Of a stretch of DNA of 64,000 bases, positions 9,495 through 18,204 are shown one piece after another. Position 1 is the stretch's first letter. Every line of letters begins with the position of its first letter. This DNA is from Bacteroidota bacterium (lineage in GTDB: Bacteria; Bacteroidota; Bacteroidia; Chitinophagales; Chitinophagaceae). The notes below the pieces were generated by a model that was not told where the DNA came from, searched no databases, and saw only the letters and a list, made by a program, of their open reading frames with translations. The stretch lies in NCBI GenBank assembly GCA_018267965.1, contig JAFDXK010000001.1, forward strand, positions 620,001-684,000. The letters run 5' to 3'. A program made the position numbers and the translations under genes.

Positions 9495-10235
9495 ATGAAA
9501 ACCAAATACATTATTCTTTTCTTGTTGTTTGTTTCGATACAGGCAGGTCTTGCCCAGCAGAAAAGCGCTTCAGATTCCCCTACGGACAAAAGTAAAACCA
9601 GTTACAAAATTACTATTCAGGATACGGGTGCATTATCAAAGCTTATTGCTTCGCAACATGGGCAAATTGCTGCAAAACCACAACACGCTACGACCGTGTC
9701 TGAAAAACATGAAGATATAGATTATCCACCTTTGGGTGTAGATGATAGGGGAGACGCTTCCAATTTTTCAGATAAGGACTCGGATGAACAATTGGTGGGT
9801 GGAAAGGATGATGACCGTAATGACAATACAGGTAGCAGCAATAAAGGTGGCGCTATGAATGATGCCAAACAACCTCAACCCGTTGAGTTGTGTTTCCCGA
9901 TTACCAGAGATTATTTTTATAACGTTTATGATTATGCTATTTATATAGAAGACGTTAAAGTTGTAAGTAAGTACAAGACGTTGTTTGATAAATACCAGTT
10001 AGTATATAGTGGCTATGTTTGGGAGTATATTCTGAAAGATATTATTAAAGAGGCTGCACCTGCTGTATCTAAGTATGTTGTCATGCGTAGTGATAACAGG
10101 CGGGTTTTAATTAAGATTATTCAGAGGCAGGAGGTTGATAATTTTCCTGACTACGTATGTAAATACCTTACAAATTTATCTCGGTTAGAGGTAGTCATAA
10201 GAAAAATAGACAGAAAAAACGTTCCAAAATATTAA
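9495..10235 (+). CDS. Secreted protein of unknown function
   Basis: 246 residues, no recognised family. Residues 1-20 form a signal peptide ending GLAQ. Residues 21-120 are low complexity and polar, with an acidic stretch (SDKDSDEQLVGGKDDDRND) that is probably disordered. Residues 128-246 look folded, with many aromatic and aliphatic residues (YFYNVYDYAIYI), mixed helix and strand, and a basic C-terminus. It is transcribed alone, divergent from acnA, with its own promoter-like box and a terminator. The layout suggests a disordered linker carrying a small C-terminal domain in the periplasm. Function unknown. Confidence 0.75.
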   Translation: MKTKYIILFLLFVSIQAGLAQQKSASDSPTDKSKTSYKITIQDTGALSKLIASQHGQIAAKPQHATTVSEKHEDIDYPPLGVDDRGDASNFSDKDSDEQLVGGKDDDRNDNTGSSNKGGAMNDAKQPQPVELCFPITRDYFYNVYDYAIYIEDVKVVSKYKTLFDKYQLVYSGYVWEYILKDIIKEAAPAVSKYVVMRSDNRRVLIKIIQRQEVDNFPDYVCKYLTNLSRLEVVIRKIDRKNVPKY

Positions 10236-10242
10236 TCAAAAT

Positions 10243-10268
10243 AAAAGGCTCTCAATTGAGAGCCTTTT
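10243..10268. terminator. Bidirectional terminator between the 9495 gene and gdh
   Basis: AAAAGGCTCTCAATTGAGAGCCTTTT is a near-continuous palindrome: an 11-base-pair stem with an AATT centre and A/T ends, between two convergent genes. Confidence 0.85.
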
Positions 10269-10290
10269 AAATATTGAGATAGTATTTCTA

Positions 10291-11724
10291 CTATGGGAAT
10301 ATACCCAGTTCTTCATAGGCAACACCTACTTTGTTAATAGCAACGATGAACGCAGCAGTACGCATATCATTCATATTGTGCTCACGCATAGTATCACGTA
10401 TTTCGTGGAATGAACCAATCATAGTGTCTTCCAAACCAGAGTAAACTAAGTCTACTTCATCAGGCCCGTGTAAAAGTTGTTTACGTTCTACGTCAGTTAC
10501 TTTTTTACCGGTCAGAGCTTCAACTGTTTCCAGTATGCTGCTGTTTTGGTTTTCGCTGAAACGTTTTTCCATACGGCCGTAACGAACGTGGCTCAGGTTT
10601 TTCAACCATTCGAAGTATGATACGGTAACACCACCTGCATTCAGGTACATATCCGGAACAATGATAGCGCCTTTAGCTAATAATATCTCATCAGCTTCAG
10701 GAGTTAAAGGGCCGTTAGCACCTTCACCTATTATTTTAGCTTTAATGCGGTCAGCATTATCGGCGTTTACTACGTTTTCTAATGCAGCAGGAATCAGGAT
10801 ATCACACTCTTGTTCAATAACATCAAAACCATTTTTGAAATCAGTAGCACCCGGGAAGCCAAGTATAGAGCCTGTAGCTTTACGATGTGCAACTACTGCT
10901 TCAAGGTCAAGACCATTTGCATTGTAGATACCACCTTCATATTCAGCAAGACCTACAATTTTAGATCCACCTTCGAAGAAGAACTTAGCAGCGTGATAGC
11001 CCACGTTACCTAAGCCCTGAACGATTACTTTTTTATCTTTCACACCAGTAGTCAAACCAAGGCGGTCCATATCTTCTTTTACATTGCACAACTCACGAAT
11101 ACCATAGAATACGCCAAGGCCTGTAGCTTCAGTACGGCCGCGTACACCACCTTGTGCAATTGGTTTACCAGTTACACAACCCATAGCATCTACTTCGCCT
11201 GGTTTCAGTGAAGCGTAAGTATCTACTATCCAGCTCATTTCACGTGCACCTGTACCATAGTCAGGAGCAGGAACGTCGATACCAGGACCAATGAAGTTTT
11301 TCTTCACCAGTTCTGATGCATAACGACGGGTTATTTTTTCCAGTTCAAATACAGTGTAGTTTTTAGGGTTGATTTTGATACCGCCTTTACCACCACCGAA
11401 AGGAACGTTTACAATAGCACATTTATAAGTCATCAATGCAGCCAGCGCCATTACCTCATCCTGATTCACATCCATGCTGTAACGGATACCACCTTTACAT
11501 GGCAGTTTGTGATGTGAGTGTTGCACACGATAAGCTTCAATAACTTCTATTTTATCACCGATACGAACCGGGAATTTCATTTGATAGATAGAGTTACATG
11601 CTTTGATCTGCTCAAGTATACCTTTCTCAAACCTTGTAAACTTTGCGGCTTTGTCAAAGTTGCGTTCAACACCTTGGAAAAAGCTGTAATGCTTTTGTTC
11701 TTTGGCTGTAGCTGTTTCTGCCAT
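10291..11724 (-). CDS. gdh: Glutamate dehydrogenase
   Basis: Reversible conversion of glutamate to 2-oxoglutarate and ammonium, linking nitrogen and carbon metabolism. It has 477 residues, within the usual range. The three key lysines of the family are at K77 (CKGGIRY), K101 (MTYKCAIVN) and K113 (PFGGGKGG), with the same spacing as the well-studied clostridial enzyme. A Rossmann motif ([12 protein letters not shown]) follows, then the C-terminal [22 protein letters not shown] segment in the usual place. Cofactor choice (NAD or NADP) cannot be read safely. It lies 33 bases downstream of ccmD on the same strand, so read-through from the ccm genes is possible. It is a second member of the family in this window after leucine dehydrogenase. 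Confidence 0.93.
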   Translation of the reverse strand: MAETATAKEQKHYSFFQGVERNFDKAAKFTRFEKGILEQIKACNSIYQMKFPVRIGDKIEVIEAYRVQHSHHKLPCKGGIRYSMDVNQDEVMALAALMTYKCAIVNVPFGGGKGGIKINPKNYTVFELEKITRRYASELVKKNFIGPGIDVPAPDYGTGAREMSWIVDTYASLKPGEVDAMGCVTGKPIAQGGVRGRTEATGLGVFYGIRELCNVKEDMDRLGLTTGVKDKKVIVQGLGNVGYHAAKFFFEGGSKIVGLAEYEGGIYNANGLDLEAVVAHRKATGSILGFPGATDFKNGFDVIEQECDILIPAALENVVNADNADRIKAKIIGEGANGPLTPEADEILLAKGAIIVPDMYLNAGGVTVSYFEWLKNLSHVRYGRMEKRFSENQNSSILETVEALTGKKVTDVERKQLLHGPDEVDLVYSGLEDTMIGSFHEIRDTMREHNMNDMRTAAFIVAINKVGVAYEELGIFP

Positions 11725-11757
11725 ATTGATTTTTAATTATTGATAATTGAATGGATA

Positions 11758-11961
11758 TTAATTTTCTTTCTCGAGTTTGCTGATTTTGCGGTCAAGGCGC
11801 ACCAGGTACGCAATAATCCCCGCAAAGATAGTGGCTAATACTAAAACCACAACGTATATTTTGCCCTCCTTGCGAAAGGTATCAGCCATTGCGGGGCTAC
11901 TCTCTTGTGCTTGTACGGCAAAGCTCAGTAGCATTAAAAACAAAAATGAAAGTTTTTTCAT
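11758..11961 (-). CDS. ccmD: CcmD-like small membrane protein
   Basis: 67 residues: a signal-like N-terminal hydrophobic stretch (about 3-18), then a second membrane helix (about 36-55) and a short charged tail (RLDRKISKLEKEN). In Bacteroidota such a protein directly follows ccmC and is annotated as CcmD family; in proteobacteria CcmD helps release haem-loaded CcmE from CcmABC. Assignment rests mostly on the position 11 bases after ccmC and on the helix followed by an RLxRKIxxLE-type tail. No ccmE follows; the next gene is gdh. Confidence 0.75.
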   Translation of the reverse strand: MKKLSFLFLMLLSFAVQAQESSPAMADTFRKEGKIYVVVLVLATIFAGIIAYLVRLDRKISKLEKEN

Positions 11962-11972
11962 TTGTATAAACT

Positions 11973-12662
11973 TTACAATGCGTTTTCTTTTTTCAATTCT
12001 AACAATCTATACCTTGTAAACAAGTTAGCTACCCATAAACTTATAAGTATCCAACCGATTACAGATGGATAAAAAACAAGTTTCATAGTGTTATCAAGAT
12101 CATACTGGTTAAATGCCGGATTGCCTTTGGCTCCGGGATGCAACGAATTAACTTTATCCGAACGAGGTATAATGTACAACAGAGGTATCATTAATGCATA
12201 AGCAAAAATGTTATAGACAGCACTGATCTTTGCACGTTTGTCTTCATCTTTCAACCCGCCACGCAATATCACATAAGCAAAATATATGAGTATGCATATT
12301 GCAGCACACTTTTGTTTTACATCACCTGTCCAACCAAAATAATTAGGTGTACCCGAATCCCACGTACCACTGGCCCATTGCATGCCGGTGGCCATGCCCA
12401 ACAGGCTGAATAATATCCCGGCATACGCAAATTGAGATGATATAACATCATCTTTAATGTTGAATTTGCGTAGGTAAAGTATTGAATAAACGACAGATAC
12501 AGTCAGCAATACCATCATTGCAAACCACATTGGTACATGGAAGTAGAGGTTGCGAATTGTTTCATTAAGAATATTCATTCTGGGAACAGGGGTGAGAAAT
12601 CCTGCCACTATAGTATAGCCTACAAATAAGACTCCTAATATTTTCCACCAATTACGGCGCAT
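11973..12662 (-). CDS. ccmC: Haem exporter subunit CcmC (CcsA/CcmC family)
   Basis: A 229-residue polytopic membrane protein with six predicted helices. It belongs to the haem-handling CcmC/CcsA family that passes haem to the periplasm for cytochrome c maturation. The conserved early motif is seen (RNLYFHVPMWFAMM, with a likely haem-ligand His). The tryptophan-rich periplasmic loop is present in altered form (MQWASGTWDSGTPNYFGW) in place of the usual WGxxWxWD, as in many Bacteroidota. A second His is in SLHPGAKGN. It has its own promoter-like sequence with a dyad, so it need not depend on ccmB transcription. Confidence 0.88.
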   Translation of the reverse strand: MRRNWWKILGVLFVGYTIVAGFLTPVPRMNILNETIRNLYFHVPMWFAMMVLLTVSVVYSILYLRKFNIKDDVISSQFAYAGILFSLLGMATGMQWASGTWDSGTPNYFGWTGDVKQKCAAICILIYFAYVILRGGLKDEDKRAKISAVYNIFAYALMIPLLYIIPRSDKVNSLHPGAKGNPAFNQYDLDNTMKLVFYPSVIGWILISLWVANLFTRYRLLELKKENAL

Positions 12663-12683
12663 AAGCGCTTGTCAAAATTTTGG

Positions 12684-12716
12684 CAAATGTAAGCGATTAA
12701 TTGAGCAATTAATCAA
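12684..12716 (-). promoter_or_regulatory. Putative ccmC promoter with a 20-base dyad between its elements
   Basis: On the minus strand TACATTTG (684-691) fits TAnnTTTG exactly, with TTG at 714-716 upstream. Between them lies a perfect inverted repeat, GATTAATTG-AG-CAATTAATC (12695-12714). A protein bound there would block or assist polymerase, so it is a candidate operator. The regulator is unknown. Confidence 0.5.
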
Positions 12717-12750
12717 TACACCGTACTAATTAATATATATGGTATTTATT

Positions 12751-13407
12751 TTATTCCTGCCAGAGAAATGGGAACAGAATAATACCGCATATTATAATAA
12801 GTGCATCCAGCATCATTAATACCAACGCCAAACTCCACCATCCGGGCTGATAAACAGGCATGACGGCCTTCATTGCCAGGTTGCTTAGCACCATCAATAT
12901 TGGTATCACTAACGGAAAACCTAATATTGCCACTAATGAGGCATTGTTATTTGCACGAGACGCAATGGCAGACAGAAATGTAAACAGAACTGATAAGCTA
13001 ACACTACCTATTGCTGTAATAAGTGCAAATAATGAAGTTTGTACTAATGGGCTGCCAAGCAGCATATTAAATAGCAGAAAACTCACCAAACTCATTATTA
13101 CCAACAACACCATGCTGTAAATCATTTTAGCAAGCAGATAGGTTGCCGGGCCCGTTAATGTATAATAATAACGGAATCGGTTAGGGTGTTCCTGTAAAAA
13201 GCTTTTTGCTACAGAGTTGATGGCGACAAATAATTGTGTGATCCAAAATAATGCGTTCCATATTTTAGCTTCGGGTTGTCCGGTCATCATATAAACTGCA
13301 AAAACTGTAGCGCTTACATACAGCAAAACGCCATACAGCGTATGCTTTTGACGCCATTCTATCAACAGGTCTTTTTTGATTAACGATACCAGTTCTTTGG
13401 AAATCAT
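12751..13407 (-). CDS. ccmB: Haem exporter membrane subunit CcmB
   Basis: 218 residues with six predicted membrane helices, the ABC-transporter permease subunit of the CcmABC haem-export/CcmE-release complex. The N-terminal cytoplasmic motif KKDLLIEWRQKHTLYGVLLY is the usual CcmB start, and the GFPLVIPILM segment near residues 160-170 is the family's best-conserved part. It precedes ccmC by 88 bases on the same strand. The ATPase CcmA is not next to it, which is common in this phylum. Confidence 0.9.
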   Translation of the reverse strand: MISKELVSLIKKDLLIEWRQKHTLYGVLLYVSATVFAVYMMTGQPEAKIWNALFWITQLFVAINSVAKSFLQEHPNRFRYYYTLTGPATYLLAKMIYSMVLLVIMSLVSFLLFNMLLGSPLVQTSLFALITAIGSVSLSVLFTFLSAIASRANNNASLVAILGFPLVIPILMVLSNLAMKAVMPVYQPGWWSLALVLMMLDALIIICGIILFPFLWQE

Positions 13408-13463
13408 ATACTTCCAAAGGTAATGCGCGAACAGTTTAGAGAAATATTTTTTTGAGAAACTTG

Positions 13464-13493
13464 TTGGAAATTGTGCCTACTCCTTTATCTTTG
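13464..13493 (+). promoter_or_regulatory. Promoter of tRNA-Gly
   Basis: TTG (13464-13466), 19 bases, TATCTTTG (13486-13493): a full match to the Bacteroidota housekeeping promoter, 27 bases before the tRNA. Confidence 0.7.
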
Positions 13494-13519
13494 CACTCCC
13501 AAAAGTTCTTAACACACAA

Positions 13520-13592
13520 GCGGAAGTAGCTCAGTTGGTAGAGCATCACCTTGCCAAGGTGAGGGTCGCGGGTTCGAGTCTCGTCTTCCGCT
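13520..13592 (+). tRNA. tRNA-Gly(GCC)
   Basis: A 73-base cloverleaf. The acceptor GCGGAAG pairs with CTTCCGC, the D arm is GCTCAGTTGGTAGAGC, the anticodon loop TTGCCAA gives GCC, and the T arm is GCGGGTTCGAGTCTCGT. The discriminator base is T and CCA is not encoded. It is probably transcribed separately from the following tRNA-Leu because a hairpin lies between them. Confidence 0.97.
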
Positions 13593-13595
13593 CAG

Positions 13596-13628
13596 AAAAA
13601 TTCCAAGCCTTTAGGTTTGGAATTTTTT
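13596..13628. terminator. Terminator after tRNA-Gly
   Basis: AAAAATTCCAAGCC (13596-13609), loop TTTA, GGTTTGGAATTTTT (13614-13627): a 14-base-pair stem with one G-T pair and a run of T at the end. Confidence 0.8.
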
Positions 13629-13647
13629 GTTTGCATACCACGCAAAC

Positions 13648-13733
13648 GCCCTGGTGGCGAAATTGGTAGACGCGCAGGACTTAAAATCCTGTTTGCAGCA
13701 ATGCGAGTGCGGGTTCAAGTCCCGCCTGGGGCA
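13648..13733 (+). tRNA. tRNA-Leu(TAA)
   Basis: An 86-base class II tRNA. The acceptor GCCCTGG pairs with CTGGGGC (two G-T pairs), the anticodon stem CAGGA/TCCTG holds the loop CTTAAAA (anticodon TAA), and a long variable arm follows (TTGCAGCAATGCGAGT). The T loop is TTCAAGT and the discriminator base is A. CCA is not encoded. Confidence 0.97.
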
Positions 13734-13744
13734 CTTAGTTTTTC

Positions 13745-13774
13745 AAACCTCTTACAACATTGTAAGGGGTTTGT
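13745..13774 (+). terminator. Terminator after tRNA-Leu(TAA)
   Basis: AAACCTCTTAC (13745-13755) pairs with GTAAGGGGTTT (13762-13772, one T-G pair) around AACATT. The T tract is weak, so confidence is moderate. Confidence 0.6.
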
Positions 13775-13833
13775 CATTTATACCTTTTCGCGTCCGATAA
13801 TATACGAAATATCAAACTTCTGTGACAAAAAAC

Positions 13834-13866
13834 TTTGCATTCTTTTAACAGGAATTTATATCTTTG
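13834..13866 (+). promoter_or_regulatory. Promoter of the M43 protease gene
   Basis: TTTG (13834-13837), 21 bases, TATCTTTG (13859-13866), a clean Bacteroidota-type promoter. It leaves a leader of roughly 30 bases before the ATG at 13903. Confidence 0.65.
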
Positions 13867-13902
13867 AAACCACAGTATTATAACGTTTTTAATTAGATTC
13901 AA

Positions 13903-16299
13903 ATGATAAAAAAATCTATTCTGTTGTTATCTGCTTTAGCTTGCTTTGCAGGTAATGTAAATGCCCAAAGATCAGTATGCGGTACTGATGAGGTAAACAG
14001 GGAATACCTGAAACAACATCCTGAAATTGCTCAGTATCAGGCACAATTAGAAAAAGAGTTCAGGGAAAGCATGAAGAAAGTAGATTTTTCAAGCATAGCT
14101 AAAGTATATCCTTATAATCCTTCTAAGGATTCAAACTATGCAACTGTTTATATTCCTGTTGTTATACATATAGTTCATGACTATGGTACTGAATATTTAA
14201 AAGATCAGGATATATATGACTGGATAAACAAAATGAATGTTGTCTACAACAAGAGAAACTCTGATACAGCAGATGTTATTTCAACATTCAAACCATACAT
14301 AGGTAATCCGAGGATTCAATTTTACCTGGCGAAAAAAGACCCGTATGGTAAACCAACTACAGGTATTACCCGCCGCCAGTCTTATCTGACACGCGGTGGT
14401 GATGATCAGGCTAAATTTGATATTTGGGCACCTGAGCGTTATCTGAACATTTGGATCATCAATTATATCGGTAGAGGTATTGCCGGTGGTATTGTTGCTG
14501 CATATTCAACATTCCCTGCATCTGCTGCAGCTAATCCATATTCTGATGGTATCATAGGTCAGGCGGCATCTCTTACAAGTTCTTTTACTGGTAAAACTTA
14601 CGAGCATGAGATTGGACACTATCTGAACCTGTACCATCCTTGGAATAACAGTGGTAAAGAAGTAAGTGTTGAATGTGGTGATGATGAGGTTGATGATACT
14701 CCTCCTACTACCGGTCACTTCGGTGGTGGTGTAGCAGCCCATCCTAATAGTGGTGGTAACTGTAATGCTGCAAACATTTTATATGACTCAACTTGTGCTC
14801 AGGGCTATATGAAAACATTTACTAAAATAGTTCCGGGCGTAGGTTTAGTAACTGACACAGCTGATTATCCTGATACTACAAACGTTCAAAACATCATGGA
14901 CTATTCGGATTGCCCTATCATGTTTACACATCAGCAAGTAGATAGGATGCGTTCTGCATTGAAAAGCACAGTAGCAAACAGAGATAGCCTGGTTACTCCA
15001 TTCAATCTTTGGGCTACAGGTCTGAAAGATGATAATGGTAACTTGGTTACTGCAATACCTGCTATTACTCCTGTTCCTGATTTTTCTGTTGAAAAGGGTG
15101 GTGGTGCCGAAAGGTACTTCTTCCAATGTGCAGATAAACAATACACATTCAAAGATAGAAGCTGGAGAAACAATTCTATCACAGGTGCTGAGTGGACATT
15201 GAGCAACGAGGCATCTAGTGCTAATCCATCTACCACAGGTAATGGTGGTACAGTTGTAACTACTTTTGGTAAACCTGGTTGGGTAGATATATCTATCAAA
15301 ACTAAGAGTACAACAGGTGGTGATTCTTCAATTACTAAGAAAGGCATCGTTTATGCAGCTGATCCTAACTATGTGAAAAATCCAATGGACGGTTACTTCC
15401 AGGAATTTACACCTGAAAGCGATTTGGATAAATGGCCTGCTTTCAACTATTACAACAATAACAGCAAATGGGAAGTAATCAATAACAATGGTTTCTACGA
15501 TAAATCTTGTATCGTATATCGTGGTTATGATACTCGCGTGTATCCTGGTTTGTATGTAGGCGCTCAGGCTGCTATCAGGGTGGCCAGCAGTGGTGCAGTT
15601 ACTTACTTAACTAAAGATAAAGATGACTTCTTCACTCCTGCATTCGATTTAAGCGGAATGACAAGTGGTGTTTGTAACTTAAACTTCATGTACTCAGGTG
15701 CTGCTCGCACTTCAGATCCGGGTCTGATGTTGGATACATTTGAAATTGCTTACTCTACTGATTGTGGTGCAAACTTCACTACTTTCAAAAAACTATATGG
15801 TAGCGATATCTTTAACAGAGGTTCTTATGCGGGTCACTATGCTCCTTTATGGATGGGCGACTGGGATTTAAGAAGTTTAGATATCCCGGCTGCTGCGCGT
15901 ACCTCAAAAGTATATTTCCGCTTTAGGTATTTACCTTCAATTGATGGTGCCTCATTTGGTGATATAGCTATCGGTAACGACTTCTTTATAGATCGTATCA
16001 ATATCAGCCCATTCCCGTTAGGTATGAATACATTGGTAGGCGGTGAACACAGCATTATTGTTGCTCCTAATCCTACCAACAGCAGTGCAAATGTTATCAT
16101 TAAAGATGCACAAAATTCAGACGTTACTGTTGTGGTTACCGATGTTACAGGTAAAGTAGTTTACCGTACACAACAAGTATTACAAGACAAAATAAGCCGT
16201 ATCGAAATACCTGCTTCTGCAATTGCGGTAAAAGGTATGTACATGGTACAAGTGGTTTCAGGTTCAGAGACACATTCTGAGAAACTGATATCTTACTAA
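13903..16299 (+). CDS. Secreted M43-type zinc metalloprotease with type IX secretion sorting domain
   Basis: 798 residues. Residues 1-21 form a signal peptide (ending NVNAQ). The catalytic domain (about 60-365) has HEIGHYLNLYH at 235-245, matching HExxHxxxxxH; the usual Gly is Asn, as in many relatives. DDEVDDTPPTTG and the Met-turn NIMDYSDC (M332) are typical of the pappalysin/cytophagalysin family M43. Residues 380-470 look like a PKD or Ig-type module, and 485-710 like a beta-sandwich. The last 80 residues form a type A T9SS C-terminal domain (IIVAPNPTNSSANV, then VTDVTGKVVY, then GMYMVQVVSG), which directs transport across the outer membrane and removal of the tail. It is monocistronic and a probable surface or extracellular protease. 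Confidence 0.93.
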   Translation: MIKKSILLLSALACFAGNVNAQRSVCGTDEVNREYLKQHPEIAQYQAQLEKEFRESMKKVDFSSIAKVYPYNPSKDSNYATVYIPVVIHIVHDYGTEYLKDQDIYDWINKMNVVYNKRNSDTADVISTFKPYIGNPRIQFYLAKKDPYGKPTTGITRRQSYLTRGGDDQAKFDIWAPERYLNIWIINYIGRGIAGGIVAAYSTFPASAAANPYSDGIIGQAASLTSSFTGKTYEHEIGHYLNLYHPWNNSGKEVSVECGDDEVDDTPPTTGHFGGGVAAHPNSGGNCNAANILYDSTCAQGYMKTFTKIVPGVGLVTDTADYPDTTNVQNIMDYSDCPIMFTHQQVDRMRSALKSTVANRDSLVTPFNLWATGLKDDNGNLVTAIPAITPVPDFSVEKGGGAERYFFQCADKQYTFKDRSWRNNSITGAEWTLSNEASSANPSTTGNGGTVVTTFGKPGWVDISIKTKSTTGGDSSITKKGIVYAADPNYVKNPMDGYFQEFTPESDLDKWPAFNYYNNNSKWEVINNNGFYDKSCIVYRGYDTRVYPGLYVGAQAAIRVASSGAVTYLTKDKDDFFTPAFDLSGMTSGVCNLNFMYSGAARTSDPGLMLDTFEIAYSTDCGANFTTFKKLYGSDIFNRGSYAGHYAPLWMGDWDLRSLDIPAAARTSKVYFRFRYLPSIDGASFGDIAIGNDFFIDRINISPFPLGMNTLVGGEHSIIVAPNPTNSSANVIIKDAQNSDVTVVVTDVTGKVVYRTQQVLQDKISRIEIPASAIAVKGMYMVQVVSGSETHSEKLISY

Positions 16300-16318
16300 T
16301 ATTAACAAAGACATAAGT

Positions 16319-16348
16319 AAAAGCCTCCCTGCATCAGGGAGGCTTTTC
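16319..16348 (+). terminator. Terminator after the M43 protease gene
   Basis: GCCTCCCT (16323-16330), loop GCATC, AGGGAGGC (16336-16343), then TTTTCTTTTT. Confidence 0.9.
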
Positions 16349-16386
16349 TTTTTCTATATTATCTTTACATAGTCAACTTAAGCCAT

Positions 16387-16394
16387 TACATTTG
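16387..16394 (+). promoter_or_regulatory. Possible -7 box of ftsE
   Basis: TACATTTG matches TAnnTTTG and would give a leader of only about 9 bases. A second, weaker candidate TATCTTTA lies at 16360-16367. Which one is used cannot be told. Confidence 0.35.
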
Positions 16395-16409
16395 TTTTAA
16401 ATACTGCAG

Positions 16410-17099
16410 ATGAGCGACTCCAATATAGTATCATTACGCAATGCCAACATATATCAGGGTAAAAATCTTATCCTTAATAACGTTCATTTTGAAGTGGGCA
16501 AAGGCGAGTTCGTTTATATGATTGGTAAAACAGGTAGTGGTAAATCTAGTTTGCTCAAAACACTCTACGGCGATTTGTATCTGAAAGAAGGAGACGGTGT
16601 TGTAGCTGGATTTGATTTGAAAAAATTGACTTGGAAAACAGTGCCGCTATTGAGGCGTAATCTAGGTATTGTATTTCAGGATTTCAGGTTGCTCACTGAT
16701 AGAAATGTATATAGTAACCTGGAATTTGTATTGACGGCAACGGGCTGGAAGGACAAGGTCTTGATGAAGGAAAAGATTGATAATGTATTGACTAAAGTTG
16801 GTCTCCGCGACAAGGGATTTAAAATGCCTTATGAAATGTCAGGAGGAGAACAACAACGTGTAGACATTGCCCGAGCATTATTGAATAATCCTAAGTTGAT
16901 TATTGCTGATGAACCAACCGGTAACCTTGACCCAGATACAACTGACGAAATAATGCAGTTGTTGTTCAATATTTGCCGCGATTATCATACAGCATTTATT
17001 ATGGCAACACATGATTACGGTATCATTCAGAAGTTTCCTGCTCGTGTGGTTAGGATTGAACATTCAGGTATAAAGGAAATTACCCCTGCAGCGATGTAA
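16410..17099 (+). CDS. ftsE: Cell-division ABC ATPase FtsE
   Basis: 229 residues, a complete ABC ATPase: Walker A GKTGSGKS (39-46), Q-loop Gln90 in IVFQDFRLL, signature SGGEQQR (144-150), Walker [14 protein letters not shown] (E168 catalytic), and ATHD switch His. The QDFRLL wording and the short length are typical of FtsE, which with FtsX controls septal peptidoglycan hydrolases. ftsX is not adjacent, which is usual in this phylum. LolD-like exporters share much of this sequence, so the FtsE name is likely but not certain. Its last 20 bases overlap the end of the convergent glycosyltransferase gene. Confidence 0.85.
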   Translation: MSDSNIVSLRNANIYQGKNLILNNVHFEVGKGEFVYMIGKTGSGKSSLLKTLYGDLYLKEGDGVVAGFDLKKLTWKTVPLLRRNLGIVFQDFRLLTDRNVYSNLEFVLTATGWKDKVLMKEKIDNVLTKVGLRDKGFKMPYEMSGGEQQRVDIARALLNNPKLIIADEPTGNLDPDTTDEIMQLLFNICRDYHTAFIMATHDYGIIQKFPARVVRIEHSGIKEITPAAM

Positions 17100-18204
17100 G
17101 TATCTTTTCTGCATTTGTTTTATTGTCGTACTGCTGAGAAAGGAGTTTTTTTCGCTTTTCTATTACTTCGTTCGTAAATGGAGTATTCTTCAATTTATTG
17201 ATGCTATTCACAAAAGCTTCCGCATTGTTTGCAATATTGCAAAGCTCTTGCAAACCTGTTCCGAAAAGCATGTTGTCATTTACAACAAGATGGCGGCCGT
17301 TAAATAATGCGTACAGAAGTTTCAGCTTCATCCCGCTAGCCTGGAATGTAGGTAATATATGAATATGCGCATCGGCTATTAGTTGTTGCATCGGTTCAGA
17401 TGCTGGATTGACTATTAGCCGGCAGTTTTTTAATCTATTGCAGGCTGATATTACTTCTTTAGAAGGATTTTTACCTGCAATAATAAAAGGCATATCTACA
17501 TGAGGGAATATATGTTGCAGTAAGAATAATGCAGCTTCGTTGTTTTCCGGATGAGATAGGTTGCCATGATATAAGCAATATTCACCTTTTCCTGTTTTTG
17601 ATGTTATTTCAGCATAAGGATGAAATGGGCCGACAAACAGTGTTTCTTTATCAGGATAAATAGTCTTGAAAAAATGATTGTCCTCCATCGATAATGATAG
17701 AAAACAATCTGCAGGCATCAAGCGCTCGTAACTGTGCAACATGGCAGCCTCATGAGCAAAAAAGAATCTCCTGATAAAGTTCTTTTCTTTGATTGATAAC
17801 TCACGGTAGTATTCATGTTCCACATTATGCGTGCGAACTATTTTTTTTCTATTTGCTAAAGATGGATGTGATAAATAATAAGTGGTATGCACTCCTTCAA
17901 ACAGAACAGGTGCATCAATAGCCAGTAACCTCCTTAATAATTCCTCATTTCTACGGGAATATGTAATGTAAGGCAAAGTAAGAGATAAGCCCGCTATACC
18001 CGTTTTGCGGGGATAATACCACACCTCTTTGCATAAATCATTTAGTTCTTTACGCTCGCCACGCCCGTAATCAAAGCAATGCAAGTATATCTCTGTACCA
18101 ACTTCCTTCAGTGCTTTTATTTTATAATAAACGTCTATGGCACCTCCATAGTCTGCAGGGTAGGGTACATCAAAACTTACGATATGTAATTTATTCTGCT
18201 GCAA
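17080..18204 (-). CDS. Glycosyltransferase, GT4-like
   Basis: A 374-residue cytoplasmic or membrane-associated sugar transferase of GT-B fold. The N-terminal domain starts HIVSFDVPYPADYGGAIDVYYK, the usual acceptor-domain opening with a GGA loop. The C-terminal nucleotide-sugar domain shows YHGNLSHPEN, ...FIIAGKNPS and HILPTFQASGMKLKLLYALFNG. The last motif replaces the usual catalytic-region Glu (KxLEAM) with Tyr (KLLYAL), so donor chemistry may be altered. The start overlaps the stop of the upstream glycosyltransferase by 14 bases, indicating an operon. The acceptor is unknown; surface polysaccharide is inferred from context. Confidence 0.85.
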   Translation of the reverse strand: MQQNKLHIVSFDVPYPADYGGAIDVYYKIKALKEVGTEIYLHCFDYGRGERKELNDLCKEVWYYPRKTGIAGLSLTLPYITYSRRNEELLRRLLAIDAPVLFEGVHTTYYLSHPSLANRKKIVRTHNVEHEYYRELSIKEKNFIRRFFFAHEAAMLHSYERLMPADCFLSLSMEDNHFFKTIYPDKETLFVGPFHPYAEITSKTGKGEYCLYHGNLSHPENNEAALFLLQHIFPHVDMPFIIAGKNPSKEVISACNRLKNCRLIVNPASEPMQQLIADAHIHILPTFQASGMKLKLLYALFNGRHLVVNDNMLFGTGLQELCNIANNAEAFVNSINKLKNTPFTNEVIEKRKKLLSQQYDNKTNAEKILTSLQG

